From Candidatus Sulfopaludibacter sp. SbA3 (GTDB lineage Bacteria; Acidobacteriota; Terriglobia; 2-12-FULL-54-10), in NCBI GenBank assembly GCA_945865705.1, contig CAMBEY010000004.1, positions 1 to 31,714 on the forward strand: DNA of 31,714 bases, given 5' to 3'. Shown in pieces: positions 1-8,886 of the stretch. Under the pieces are notes generated by a model. The model was not told the origin of the DNA. It did not search any database and saw only the letters and a program-made list of their open reading frames with translations. The position numbers were made by a program, and so were the translations under genes. The number at the start of each line of letters is the position of its first letter. Positions within the stretch are counted from its first letter, which is position 1.

Positions 1-960
1 GGAGGGACACTACCAATTCCTCTACGGGTTCGGTTGCGGGATGCCAATAGCATTCCTTATGCCGGTGTAGGTGTCCAATTTATTGTCATTACTGTAGGCG
101 GGGCAACCATTCCGGCGCCAGTCCAGATGACGTCTGAATTGGGAATTGCTGAAGCGCAGATTCAGCTCGGGGGTTTTGGACCAGTTACGATTATTGCCAA
201 TGTGGGAGGTTTAGCAGCGCCAGTAACTTTTACCATTTTCTCTGTTGACGGTCCATTCGTGACACCACTCGGCGTGGTCAATGGAGCCAGCTTTGCACCT
301 GCTGGCGTGATCCCCGCACCCGGCAGCATCTTCTCCATCTTTGGGACGCGACTAGCCAGCACTGTCGCATCAGCTGCCAGCCTACCGCTGACCACCACTC
401 TGGGTGGAACGCGCGTTGAGATTGACGGCTTGGCCGTTCCTCTCTTTTACGTTTCTCCCACGCAGATCAATGCCCAGTCGCCGACCGACCTGGCCGCCAG
501 CCTGCACTCTCTGGTGGTCCGCAACGATGGCATCGCATCACCGGCGATAACGGTGAATGCGCGGCAGGCCTCGCCGGGAATTTTCTCGCTCAACTCAAGC
601 GGCATCGGCACAGGCGCGATCACTCATGCCGGAACTGCAACACTGGTCAGCAGCGAACAACCAGCCGTCCCCGGGCAATATGTTTCGGTTTTCGCCACCG
701 GGCTGGGTGCAACAACTCCGCGGGTTACCAGCGGCCAGCCGGCGCCAACCTCGCCCTTGTCGCGAACCGCGTTGGCGGTAACCGCTACCGTTCGCGGCAT
801 ACCCGCCGTAGTGGACTTCGCCGGACTCGCTCCCGGCTTCGCGGGACTCTATCAGGTCAATCTGCAAGTCCCGGAAATTCTTCCGGGGCCAGCCGATGTC
901 ATCCTCACAACGGGCGGCGTGGCCAGCAATACGGTAACCATGGAAGTGGGATCGCGATAG
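1..960 (+). CDS. Secreted Ig-like/TIGR03437-domain protein, 5' truncated
   Basis: The reading frame is open from base 1, so this is the 3' end of a longer gene. The first in-frame start-like codon, TTG at 34, is probably internal. About 80 residues of Ig-like beta-sandwich sequence (alternating V/G/T-rich strands, invasin/Big-like) come first. A roughly 220-residue C-terminal domain follows, from about base 280, with features such as VNGASF, PGSIFSIFGTRL, YVSPTQINAQ and ATGLGATTP. I recognise these as TIGR03437, the Solibacter uncharacterized C-terminal domain, common on large secreted acidobacterial proteins. The domain's biochemical role is unknown; surface adhesion or polymer binding is only a guess. 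The gene converges on the cytochrome c gene with 21 bases between stops. Confidence 0.85.
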   Translation, partial: GGTLPIPLRVRLRDANSIPYAGVGVQFIVITVGGATIPAPVQMTSELGIAEAQIQLGGFGPVTIIANVGGLAAPVTFTIFSVDGPFVTPLGVVNGASFAPAGVIPAPGSIFSIFGTRLASTVASAASLPLTTTLGGTRVEIDGLAVPLFYVSPTQINAQSPTDLAASLHSLVVRNDGIASPAITVNARQASPGIFSLNSSGIGTGAITHAGTATLVSSEQPAVPGQYVSVFATGLGATTPRVTSGQPAPTSPLSRTALAVTATVRGIPAVVDFAGLAPGFAGLYQVNLQVPEILPGPADVILTTGGVASNTVTMEVGSR

Positions 961-981
961 GTGACATGGGTCGCAATCGCG

Positions 982-1341
982 CTAGAGCGTTTTGAGGTAG
1001 GCCATCACGTCAGCGAGTTCCTGCCGTGAGATAAAATCTTTTTGCGCGGGCATGTTCATCGAGCCGTTTCGAATGAACTCACGAACGAACTCATCGGTGT
1101 GCTCGTGTTCAGAGCCGTTCTTCTGCTGATGCGGTGAGCGCTGGAAATAATTTTGTAACCCTGGCCCAATGCGGTAGCCCTCATTGTCCGTCTCATGGCA
1201 GACCCAGCAGCGAGCATCGAACACCTGGCGGCCGCGCGTCGCATCGGCTGGTTGAAGCCCGCGTCGCGCAACACCATAATAGGTTGCTGCGCTGACAACC
1301 ACGGCTCCGCAAACCGCCAACAACATGGTTGATCGCTTCAT
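982..1341 (-). CDS. Small membrane-anchored or secreted c-type cytochrome
   Basis: This is a 119-residue monohaem cytochrome c. Residues 6-25 form a hydrophobic signal or anchor segment. The haem-binding motif CWVCH is at residues 45-49, and a C-terminal MNMPAQ segment supplies a likely axial methionine, followed by the helix SRQELADVMAYLKTL typical of class I cytochromes. I chose ATG at 1341 because GGAGGAG sits just upstream and because an N-terminal extension to 1434 would lie inside mutY and push the signal segment inwards. The start overlaps the mutY stop as ATGA, which implies translational coupling. It would act in the periplasm as an electron carrier; its partner is not visible. It is the last gene of the minus-strand run. 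Confidence 0.85.
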   Translation of the reverse strand: MKRSTMLLAVCGAVVVSAATYYGVARRGLQPADATRGRQVFDARCWVCHETDNEGYRIGPGLQNYFQRSPHQQKNGSEHEHTDEFVREFIRNGSMNMPAQKDFISRQELADVMAYLKTL

Positions 1342-2450
1342 TCCTGCTCCTCCTTTCGCTCGCCAATCATCGCCAGCGCCTTTCGCGTTATCGTGGTGGC
1401 GGGCAGCTTCTTTATAGCCGCCAAGTCCACCCATTTGCTGGACTTCGTTTCAAAATCCGCCTGCTTATTATTTGTTACGACAGCCTGCCACACCTCCACT
1501 TCAATTCGGAACTGCGTGATGCTGTGTCGAATGGTCCCGAGCGGGCGAACCAACTTTAGCCGAGCCTTCGACGAACTACCTGAATGACCATTTTTGCTGG
1601 TCTGCGCCGCTGCCGGCCACATGGGCAACTCCCAGAATCCCGCCAGCCACGATGAGCTAGCAGGACGACGCTCCAGCAAATACTTACCGGCACGGTCCCA
1701 CACCACCGCTGCAACCAATTTCAAGGATTTTTCACGCGCTCGCACGCGAGCAGGTGGATACTCGCCGGTTACATCCTGCAAGTGCGCTCGGCAATCTTTG
1801 CGCAGCGGGCAGCTTCCGCATCGCGGCTGACCTGGCAGGCAGATCGTCGCCCCCAGTTCCATCATGGCCTGATTGAAATCTCCAGGACGCCGCGTGTCGA
1901 GAATTTCCTGCGCGAGACGCCAAAGCGTTTTTCTGCCAGCAGTATTCTTCACTTCCGCGCGGACGGTGCGTAGTCGAGAAAGCACGCGCGCAACATTGCC
2001 ATCCAGCACGGCCAGCGGCACGCCATAGGCGATGCTCAATATTGCTGAGGCCGTGTAACGGCCCACGCCGGGCAGGTCGAGCGCAGCTTGCTCTTCAACC
2101 GGGAAAACCCCGCCATGATCAGACTGAACCCGCTTCGCGGCGCGATGCAAGTTTCTGGCACGCGAGTAGTAGCCGAGCCCGCTCCACGATGTCAGCACAC
2201 GCTCGTTACTGGCCCGCGCCAGGTGAGCCACCGACGGAAACTGGCGCAGAAAGTTTTTGTAGTAGGGGATAACCGCTTCGACGCGCGTCTGCTGAAGCAT
2301 GATCTCCGAAACCCAGATGTGATAGGGGTCCGAGGTGTGCCGCCACGGCATGTCGCGCTGCTCGCGATCGTACCAGCGCAGCAGACGCCGCCGCACTCCC
2401 GCTATATCTTCCGGATTGTCGGCACCAATGTGGTCGCGGATATTAGTCAT
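1338..2450 (-). CDS. mutY: A/G-specific adenine DNA glycosylase MutY
   Basis: At 370 residues this is the usual length for MutY, which removes adenine mispaired with 8-oxoguanine. Visible features are the catalytic Glu49 in VSEIMLQQT, the helix-hairpin-helix LPGVGR at 126-131, the catalytic Asp150 in VLDGNVARV, and the 4Fe-4S ligands Cys204, Cys211, Cys214 and Cys220 (C-X6-C-X2-C-X5-C). A C-terminal NUDIX-like 8-oxoG recognition domain follows, with WELPMWP. The gene starts 16 bases after the hpnE stop and overlaps the cytochrome start by ATGA. A repair gene in the tail of a lipid operon is probably transcriptional convenience rather than shared function. Confidence 0.95.
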   Translation of the reverse strand: MTNIRDHIGADNPEDIAGVRRRLLRWYDREQRDMPWRHTSDPYHIWVSEIMLQQTRVEAVIPYYKNFLRQFPSVAHLARASNERVLTSWSGLGYYSRARNLHRAAKRVQSDHGGVFPVEEQAALDLPGVGRYTASAILSIAYGVPLAVLDGNVARVLSRLRTVRAEVKNTAGRKTLWRLAQEILDTRRPGDFNQAMMELGATICLPGQPRCGSCPLRKDCRAHLQDVTGEYPPARVRAREKSLKLVAAVVWDRAGKYLLERRPASSSWLAGFWELPMWPAAAQTSKNGHSGSSSKARLKLVRPLGTIRHSITQFRIEVEVWQAVVTNNKQADFETKSSKWVDLAAIKKLPATTITRKALAMIGERKEEQE

Positions 2451-2466
2451 GACTCTTCGCCGTTGT

Positions 2467-3906
2467 TCATGGAAGCATTAACCGGACCAACAGATCGGAT
2501 GGGAGATCATTCACTAAAAAGTTGTGCCGCTTGCCATCAACTTCAGCCCCTGAATTGGCTATGCACTCGGCGGCGCGATATCCACTGCGGACTGCGCTCT
2601 CCATGGTCGGTGGCCAGCCCGTGGCGGTCCAATCACCGGCCAGAAACAGATTGGCAAAAGGAGTGATAGGGCCGGGGCGGTGCGATTCCCAGCCCGGCGG
2701 AAAGCTCGGAGTTGATTCCGCTTCCTTCACGATAACCGCCCTGTCCAACTTGGCCTCTTTGGTGCGCGCCAACACTTCACCCAGCTCACGCTGCACAAGC
2801 TCGATAATCGCTTCGCGCCGCATGGTCAGCAGCGGGCGCGACGCGCTGATCACCACCTGAATGTACTGTCCACTGCCCGCGCTTTTTCCGGCTGCAAGCG
2901 ATTTATTAAAAACCCACTGGATCGTCTTGCCCACCACTACGGCATGATGAATATCCATCACCGGGCGGTCATACCAAAGATGAATTCCGGTAATGGGCGA
3001 CCATTCGAGATCCTTCCATTCATTCAGTTCCGGCCACTCGACCCGCTGCGGCGCAGTGAACAGATTGGCGATCGCGTCGGGTGGAAGCGCACTTAGATAG
3101 TAATCCGCATGGAGCGTCTCGCCGTTCTGCAACTGCAACCCATCTATCCTGCCATTTGATATGTTCAAACCAGCAATTGCAGTTCCCAGGCGGACGGTCA
3201 TGCGCTGACGCATCTTTTCAGCGGAATACATTTCGGAGAGCGGAACTTTTGGCACACCCATTTTGTAACCGGTACGGTTGCGCACAAAGGAATCGATGAT
3301 CACATGGAACGCGGGTCGGGCCGAAAGCCGCTCGGGGTCTTCGTTGAGCGCGCTGGTCATGATGACGCGCCAGAAATTATCAATCACGGCCACACTCTGG
3401 CCCTGATCGCGCAACCAACCCATCAGCGGAATATCGGGGTAGGGCCGCGGCGTGCACACAATGGCGAGAATCGCGCGCACCAATGACCAGCGGTCGGCGG
3501 GAATCAGGTGGCGAAAGCGCAGCAGTGATGGAAGGAAGTGCAGTGGTGCGGGCAACAGCGAGGCAGCCAGCGAAGACAATCCTGCATCGCCCAGAAAATC
3601 AAAGCGATGGTAGAAGTGAATCTGACGGAGCGCATCAGTGCGACGGAGAAAATCCAGCAAGTTGGTACAGCAGCCGAGCAGAACATGCTGGCAGTTGTCG
3701 ATGGGCGCGGATTCCCCGGGCGGAGTAAACGAGGACGCGCGTCCGCCGAGGACGCTGCGTTTCTCGATCAACTCGACGGCGAATCCTTCTTCAGAGAGAC
3801 GCACCCCAGCGGCAAGGCCCGCCAGTCCGCCACCGAGCACGGCAACACGGGGCATACCCGCGCGGGGTATGCTCACGCGCGGAGCGGCTAGGCGAGAGAC
3901 GGTCAA
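2467..3906 (-). CDS. hpnE: Hydroxysqualene dehydroxylase HpnE (FAD-dependent)
   Basis: This 479-residue protein belongs to the squalene-associated FAD-dependent desaturase family, which reduces hydroxysqualene to squalene. The dinucleotide-binding motif VLGGGLAGLAAG is at about residues 23-34, followed by EKRSVLGGRASSF, and a C-terminal FAD-contact segment reads LFLAGDWTATGWPPTMESAVRSG. I chose TTG at 3906 because GGGAGG lies about 9 bases upstream on the minus strand and the codon overlaps the hpnD stop (TTGA). An internal ATG at 3855, just before PRVAVLGGG, is the alternative and has no clear ribosome-binding site. The order hpnC-hpnD-hpnE is the standard bacterial squalene module. Confidence 0.93.
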   Translation of the reverse strand: MTVSRLAAPRVSIPRAGMPRVAVLGGGLAGLAAGVRLSEEGFAVELIEKRSVLGGRASSFTPPGESAPIDNCQHVLLGCCTNLLDFLRRTDALRQIHFYHRFDFLGDAGLSSLAASLLPAPLHFLPSLLRFRHLIPADRWSLVRAILAIVCTPRPYPDIPLMGWLRDQGQSVAVIDNFWRVIMTSALNEDPERLSARPAFHVIIDSFVRNRTGYKMGVPKVPLSEMYSAEKMRQRMTVRLGTAIAGLNISNGRIDGLQLQNGETLHADYYLSALPPDAIANLFTAPQRVEWPELNEWKDLEWSPITGIHLWYDRPVMDIHHAVVVGKTIQWVFNKSLAAGKSAGSGQYIQVVISASRPLLTMRREAIIELVQRELGEVLARTKEAKLDRAVIVKEAESTPSFPPGWESHRPGPITPFANLFLAGDWTATGWPPTMESAVRSGYRAAECIANSGAEVDGKRHNFLVNDLPSDLLVRLMLP

Positions 3907-4796
3907 TCCCGTTTTCCTCCCTCGCTCATGCCGAGGCGCAACTTGATCCGCATACCCGCCCCGCGCGCGGCCAGCATTGCTTTGTCCATCGTAGGCAGGC
4001 TCACTCGCCCTCGCAGCACGGCTGCGGGATTGCGATCAATGGTCTCCAGCAAATTCCAGTAGATGGAGATCATTGTCCACAACGCCGGGCGGCTCTCTTT
4101 GTGCACCATGCCGATCAATGGCCGGGACTGTTCATAAAACTCCCGCGCGCGTTGGGCCTCAAAGTGGACCAGATTTACAAATGCCGAGTCCGCCGCGCTC
4201 GATGCCACGCTGGCGGGTGTTAGGCCAAATTTACGCAAGTCCTCCTCTGGAAGATACGTCCGACCCGTGGCGGCATCTTCGCGCAAGTCGCGCAGAATAT
4301 TCGTAAGCTGAAACGCAACGCCACAGCGTTCCGCTAGATTCTTGGCGGCAGGGTCGCTGAATCCAAATACTTGCAGTGAGCACAGGCCCACCACCGAGGC
4401 CACTCGGTAACAGTACTGATAAAGGTCGTCGAAAGTCGCGTAGGCGTGAACGGTCAAGTCCATCTCCGCGCCGGCGAGCAGCTCATGGAAATATTCAGGC
4501 GGAATGCGGTATCGAGTCGCAGCGTGATGAAAGGCTGGCAGGATCGGATTGCCTGCGCAATCTCCTGCCAACGCGCGGTCCAGGTCTGCGCGCCACTCGC
4601 GCAGGCGGGCCATCTTATCCGCGACTACAGCATCTCCATCAGCAACATCGTCGGCATGGCGCATAAAGGCATAAATGGCACACAACGCGTCACGCCGCTC
4701 ACGCGGCAGCAGCCAAATGCCGAAATAAAAATTGCGCGCCCGCGCGCGTGCAATACCGCGAGACACTCGATACGATGTGGCGACAGTTGAATCCAT
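3903..4796 (-). CDS. hpnD: Presqualene diphosphate synthase HpnD
   Basis: This 297-residue trans-isoprenyl diphosphate synthase-like protein would condense two farnesyl diphosphates to presqualene diphosphate. The first Asp-rich motif is HADDVAD (Asp49, Asp50, Asp53) and the second is QLTNILRDLREDAATGRTYLP. Both match the HpnD subgroup rather than phytoene synthase. Product assignment rests mainly on context, since CrtB is homologous: it lies between hpnC (15 bases upstream) and hpnE (overlapping), and no carotenoid genes are in the window. It acts in the cytosol or at the inner membrane face. Confidence 0.92.
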   Translation of the reverse strand: MDSTVATSYRVSRGIARARARNFYFGIWLLPRERRDALCAIYAFMRHADDVADGDAVVADKMARLREWRADLDRALAGDCAGNPILPAFHHAATRYRIPPEYFHELLAGAEMDLTVHAYATFDDLYQYCYRVASVVGLCSLQVFGFSDPAAKNLAERCGVAFQLTNILRDLREDAATGRTYLPEEDLRKFGLTPASVASSAADSAFVNLVHFEAQRAREFYEQSRPLIGMVHKESRPALWTMISIYWNLLETIDRNPAAVLRGRVSLPTMDKAMLAARGAGMRIKLRLGMSEGGKRD

Positions 4797-4811
4797 GAAA
4801 CTTTCTTGCCC

Positions 4812-5777
4812 TTAAGCGGAGACACCGCCGCGATTAAACATTCTCTTCAGCAAAACGGTTCCAGTGAGAAGGCCCATCTGCGTGCCGCTGAGATGCGGCC
4901 TGCGCGAAAGCACGTTGTAGTTTTGCCGCTCGATCAAACGCAAGATCTCCATGCCGCCGCGGCTGAACAACTCTATTTCTACACCGAGGTGCCGATCCAG
5001 TTGATCAATTAGCGGCAGACCGGCACGGAACAACTCCCAGGTCCGCTCGACCAACTCGCGCATCATTTCAACGAATGCGGGAGTACATGTGCCAGTTTCG
5101 ATCTCACGCTCGGAGATGCCATGCCGAGCCATATTCTCGAGTGGCATGTAGATGCGTCCGATTGCGTGGTCGCGCCGAACGTCCTGCCAGAAATTGGCGA
5201 GCTGCAAAGCTGTGCATGTGAGGTCGGAGAGCCGGTGTAATTCGGCATCGCGATAGCCGCAGACGTAGAGCACCAGGCAGCCAACAGGATTGGCCGAGTA
5301 GCGGCAATAATCCAATAAGTCATCCCACGACTCATAGCGTCGCACCGTTTGATCACGACGAAACGCGGTGATGAGGTCGTGAAACGGCTGGGCTGGAATG
5401 TCGCATTGGACGATGGTCTCGTACAGCGCCACCATCACCGGATGCCGGGGATGACCCGCGTAACAGGCGCGCAGCTCTTGCTCCCAACAGTCAAGCAAAT
5501 GCAAAGCCGTCTGCGGATCACTAACCTCATCGCCCAGATCATCGGACCAGCGGCAATAGGCGTACAGCGCATGAAAGTGTGGGCGCAGTCGAGGCGACAG
5601 TAATCGTGTAGCCACCGGGAAATTTTCGTAATGGGTGCTGGCCAACCACTCGCAGTAGCGGCGGGCCTCAGCAAGAGGAGTGGCGGTCTCCGGCAACAGA
5701 CCATCCCACTGTGCGGGCAATGCAAAGGCCGCCAAGTCCGCAAGAGCCGCGGGTTGGATGGTATCCGCGAATGACAT
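4812..5777 (-). CDS. hpnC: Hydroxysqualene synthase HpnC
   Basis: This 321-residue squalene/phytoene synthase-family protein would convert presqualene diphosphate to hydroxysqualene. Asp-rich motif one is WSDDLGDE (Asp79, Asp80, Asp83) and motif two is LANFWQDVRRDHAIGRIYMP. The NFWQDV form and the N-terminal RRYCEWLASTHYENFPVA segment are typical of HpnC. It is distinct from the adjacent hpnD, so the pair represents the two half-reactions used by bacteria that lack a single squalene synthase. It starts 32 bases after the alcohol dehydrogenase stop. No strong ribosome-binding site is visible before the ATG. Confidence 0.92.
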   Translation of the reverse strand: MSFADTIQPAALADLAAFALPAQWDGLLPETATPLAEARRYCEWLASTHYENFPVATRLLSPRLRPHFHALYAYCRWSDDLGDEVSDPQTALHLLDCWEQELRACYAGHPRHPVMVALYETIVQCDIPAQPFHDLITAFRRDQTVRRYESWDDLLDYCRYSANPVGCLVLYVCGYRDAELHRLSDLTCTALQLANFWQDVRRDHAIGRIYMPLENMARHGISEREIETGTCTPAFVEMMRELVERTWELFRAGLPLIDQLDRHLGVEIELFSRGGMEILRLIERQNYNVLSRRPHLSGTQMGLLTGTVLLKRMFNRGGVSA

Positions 5778-5809
5778 GAGAGTCTACGCCCGCCAGACGG
5801 ATTGGAATA

Positions 5810-6853
5810 TCAGGGAATGATAGCAGTCTTGATGTTACCGTTGCGGTTCACCATGTCACGCATCAGATCCGGCAGACGAGTCAGCGGCTCTTGGCCTGTA
5901 ATCAGATCCGTAGCGCGGATATCGCCACGAGAGATGCACTCAAGCGCTTTGCGGATGTAGGCCGGCGTATGGTGAAACGTTGCGTGAAGCGAGATCTCCG
6001 AATAGTGGAGCAATGAGGTGTCCAACCGCACACTGCTTCCGCTGGGACAGCCGCCAAAACAATTCACGGTCCCGCCACGGCGCATGGTCTGGAAGGCCAG
6101 CTCCCAAGTCTGTGGAGTTCCTACGGCCTCAATGGCAATGTCGGCGCCGGCGTGGTCGGGTGTTTTGCTCCGGACCTCCTCAGCAATGTCACCGCCCTTG
6201 CCCGCGTTGACCACCACATCCGCGCCCATGCGCTTGGCCGCAGTCAGTTGAGAATCACGCTTGCCCACGGCGATTACGTGCGCGCCGCGGAGTCGCGCCA
6301 GTCTGACAAACATTAATCCAATAGGCCCCATCCCGATCACCAGCACGCTGTCATCCGGGCGAACATGTGATTGCTCGAATCCACGCAACACACAGGCCAG
6401 CGGCTCGACCAACGCGGCGTCGGTGAAACTGATGTGCTCGGGAATTTCCAGCAGGTTCTGGCGAACGATGGGGCCGGGAATTTTAATAAATTCCGCGTAA
6501 GCCCCATTGTTGAACAACAGATTGTCGCAAAGATTCGCACGGTCTCGGAGGCAGTAGCGGCACTCGCCGCAAGGTGCCGAGTTTGCTGCTACCACGCGCA
6601 TGCCCACGTGAAAGCCCTGGACGTCCGAACCGATCCTCTCGATCTCGCCGGACAGCTCATGCCCAAAGATTGCCGGCGGAACGATCATGCGGGCGTGATA
6701 ACCTTGGCGGTAAACCTTCAAGTCGGTACCACAGGTCAGCGCGGTGCGCACGCGCACCAGTACCTCGTCCGGTTGAATCTTGGGGATCGGCACCTGCTCG
6801 ATCTTCAAATCTTCCTTGCCGTAGAGAACCGCCGCCGTCATTCTATCTGCCAC
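5810..6853 (-). CDS. Zinc-dependent medium-chain alcohol dehydrogenase in the hopanoid cluster
   Basis: This 347-residue protein is a canonical zinc MDR enzyme related to sorbitol and threonine dehydrogenases. Catalytic zinc ligands are Cys41 and His65-Glu66 (FGHE), with a further Glu in VEPLACVLRG. The structural zinc site is Cys95, Cys98, Cys101 and Cys109. A Rossmann motif, VLVIGMGPIG, sits in the middle. I chose GTG at 6853 because AAGGA lies about 7 bases upstream; ATG at 6841 is the alternative. It is transcribed between hpnG and hpnC. Its substrate is unknown. The position suggests oxidation or reduction of a hopanoid side chain, but a plain sugar or polyol dehydrogenase is equally compatible with the sequence. 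Confidence 0.88.
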   Translation of the reverse strand: MADRMTAAVLYGKEDLKIEQVPIPKIQPDEVLVRVRTALTCGTDLKVYRQGYHARMIVPPAIFGHELSGEIERIGSDVQGFHVGMRVVAANSAPCGECRYCLRDRANLCDNLLFNNGAYAEFIKIPGPIVRQNLLEIPEHISFTDAALVEPLACVLRGFEQSHVRPDDSVLVIGMGPIGLMFVRLARLRGAHVIAVGKRDSQLTAAKRMGADVVVNAGKGGDIAEEVRSKTPDHAGADIAIEAVGTPQTWELAFQTMRRGGTVNCFGGCPSGSSVRLDTSLLHYSEISLHATFHHTPAYIRKALECISRGDIRATDLITGQEPLTRLPDLMRDMVNRNGNIKTAIIP

Positions 6854-6956
6854 AGTAAATCCTTATTCGAAAGAACTTTCGCACAGTGAGTTGGAACACG
6901 GAAGCCGCCAGTCAGCTATAGTTCCCCAGCAATGAATATATAAAATGCTTTCTCCG

Positions 6957-7679
6957 CTACCATCGACTCAACGCAGCAGCTAAGTTGTTAGCCGCAATCC
7001 GTGAATTCCACGCCAACATGCATAGAGACCGGAACTGAGCGATGCCACGCAACCCATCGATTACTATTTTACCCGAGGATAGCCCCCCATTGGCACTCAA
7101 ACATCGCTGAAAGTCGATGGCCAGGATATCGGTGGGGCCATCGGTAATAGCCTTCAAGGCAGCGAATGGCAGTTCGGCTGCGGCTGCTTCCCGCGCCACG
7201 GCGGCAGCCTCCATGTCCGCCGAGACTGCTTGCCAGCGGACGTGAAGCGCTGCTTTCTGTTCGACGCGTCCGGCCACAGCCTGTACCGAAACAAGCTGCC
7301 CTCTGGCCGCTTGAATGTCTCTCAGGTATTTGAAATCACAGGGATATCGCTGCCCGCTCGCTTCATCGATCACCGCGTCCGCCAGCAGCAGTTTGCCCGC
7401 CGATAGCCCTTCTACCAACCCGCCCGCGAAACCAGCCGACACGAGCGCAGATAGCTTGTATTGGCTCAGCATACGCTGCGCCACACGCCTCGCATTGGAT
7501 GTTCCAGCGCCGCTCAACGCCAGCACCGCATCCCCCGCCGGCAATTTCAGATAATACTCGCCCGTCCTGCTGCGCTGGACTCCAGGCTGCTGGCGCAACA
7601 GTGGAGAGATCTCCCATCGATACGCCACAATGATGCCAAGCAGCGGAGGATAGTCTGATCGATTGGATGGGATACTCAT
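6957..7679 (-). CDS. hpnG: Hopanoid-associated nucleoside phosphorylase HpnG
   Basis: This 240-residue protein belongs to the purine nucleoside phosphorylase/MTA phosphorylase superfamily. Motifs are SAGFAGGL at about 81-88, DMEAAAVARE from residue 155, and TDGP near 198, all in the expected order. HpnG removes adenine from adenosylhopane to give a phosphoribosyl/ribosylhopane. The assignment to HpnG rather than to MTA/SAH nucleosidase rests on the neighbouring hpnA and hpnH and on a divergent N-terminus (LLGIIVAYRWEISPLL). There is a 102-base gap to the alcohol dehydrogenase and a 61-base gap after hpnA. Confidence 0.85.
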   Translation of the reverse strand: MSIPSNRSDYPPLLGIIVAYRWEISPLLRQQPGVQRSRTGEYYLKLPAGDAVLALSGAGTSNARRVAQRMLSQYKLSALVSAGFAGGLVEGLSAGKLLLADAVIDEASGQRYPCDFKYLRDIQAARGQLVSVQAVAGRVEQKAALHVRWQAVSADMEAAAVAREAAAAELPFAALKAITDGPTDILAIDFQRCLSANGGLSSGKIVIDGLRGIAQFRSLCMLAWNSRIAANNLAAALSRW

Positions 7680-7740
7680 GCCTTATGTTTCCGATTAATT
7701 ATTGGAGAATGATACAGGAGGCCGCCGCTTTTTGAGATCG

Positions 7741-8733
7741 TTACATTCTCAGATAACCGTTTCCACGATACCATTCCACGGAGCGTACCAGCGCCGGCTC
7801 CACCGGCGATGGATCATAACCCAACTCACGCCGTGCTTTCTCCGTACTCACGTACATCTTGTAGCGAGCCATCTTCACGGCCTCCAGAGGGATGCGCGGC
7901 GGTCGTCCGAGCAGGCTGGCAAGTCCGGTATCCAGAGCACCCGCAACCAAAGCTGCCCAGTGTGGCAGACGAATTTTCGGCGTGGGCAAGCCCGTGATTG
8001 ACGCGAGCGATTCCAGTATTTCGCGCAGGCTCATGTTGCAGCCGCCGAGTATGTAGCGCTCTCCCGCGCAGCCCTTGCGCCACGCAAGCAGGTGCCCTTC
8101 AGCGACGTCTTGCACATCTACCAAATTCAGGCCGGTATCGATGTATGCCGGCATGCGGCCGAGAAGAAAATCGAGAATCATTTTGCCAGTCGCGGTGGGT
8201 TTGCGATCGCCTTCACCTACCGGTGTGCTTGGGCTGACAATCACCACCGGAAACCCATCGGCGGCGTAGCGCAGCACAACCTGCTCGGCGAGAAACTTCG
8301 ACCGCTTATAGTGACCCACCAGCGAATGGAGTGTCGCGACGTCGTTCTCCGCAACGGGTCGACCGTCTTCCGTAAAGCGCAACGTGCCTACTGTACTGGT
8401 GTAAACGAATCGCTCGACATTCGCCTCGGCTGCGACTTGTAAAAGATTTTTAGTGCCATCCACGTTGTTGCGATAGAGGTCCCGCGGATCGCGCGCCCAG
8501 AGGCGGTAATCAGCGGCTACGTGGAAGACAGAGGAGCAGCCGGAAACGGCGCGGCGCAGGGAGTCGACATCGCGCAAATCACCTTGCACGGTTTCGAGCG
8601 CAAGGCTCTCCAGCGCGTCCAGCGAGCTGGTGGATCGGGTGAGCGCGCGAACGGCGAAGCCCTCCTCGCACAGACGGCGCGCCACATGGCTGCCGACAAA
8701 TCCCGTGCCTCCAGTAACTAATATTTTAGGCAT
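7741..8733 (-). CDS. hpnA: Hopanoid-associated sugar epimerase HpnA
   Basis: This 330-residue extended short-chain dehydrogenase has a nucleotide-binding motif TGGTGFVGSH at residues 7-16, Ser113 in YTSTVGT and the catalytic pair Tyr142/Lys146 (HYKRSK). Sequence features such as DYRLWARDP and SPSTPVGEGDRKPT(A)TG are hallmarks I associate with HpnA, the NAD-sugar epimerase/dehydratase of hopanoid clusters. Its substrate is not firmly established; a nucleotide or hopanoid-linked sugar is inferred. It lies downstream of hpnH with a 153-base gap, in which I see no gene. Confidence 0.88.
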   Translation of the reverse strand: MPKILVTGGTGFVGSHVARRLCEEGFAVRALTRSTSSLDALESLALETVQGDLRDVDSLRRAVSGCSSVFHVAADYRLWARDPRDLYRNNVDGTKNLLQVAAEANVERFVYTSTVGTLRFTEDGRPVAENDVATLHSLVGHYKRSKFLAEQVVLRYAADGFPVVIVSPSTPVGEGDRKPTATGKMILDFLLGRMPAYIDTGLNLVDVQDVAEGHLLAWRKGCAGERYILGGCNMSLREILESLASITGLPTPKIRLPHWAALVAGALDTGLASLLGRPPRIPLEAVKMARYKMYVSTEKARRELGYDPSPVEPALVRSVEWYRGNGYLRM

Positions 8734-8886
8734 TGAAGGTCCGGACTAGGTGCGATGGTCGCGAGGATTCCAAAAAGAGTTGCGATGGAACATTCCGGCG
8801 TGCCGTGGACTGCAAGGGAGCGGTTGGGTGCTTGACGATAACGAATACGGCGAAACCGCGCCTTTCCGGTCGCGGCCTGTCAAATT

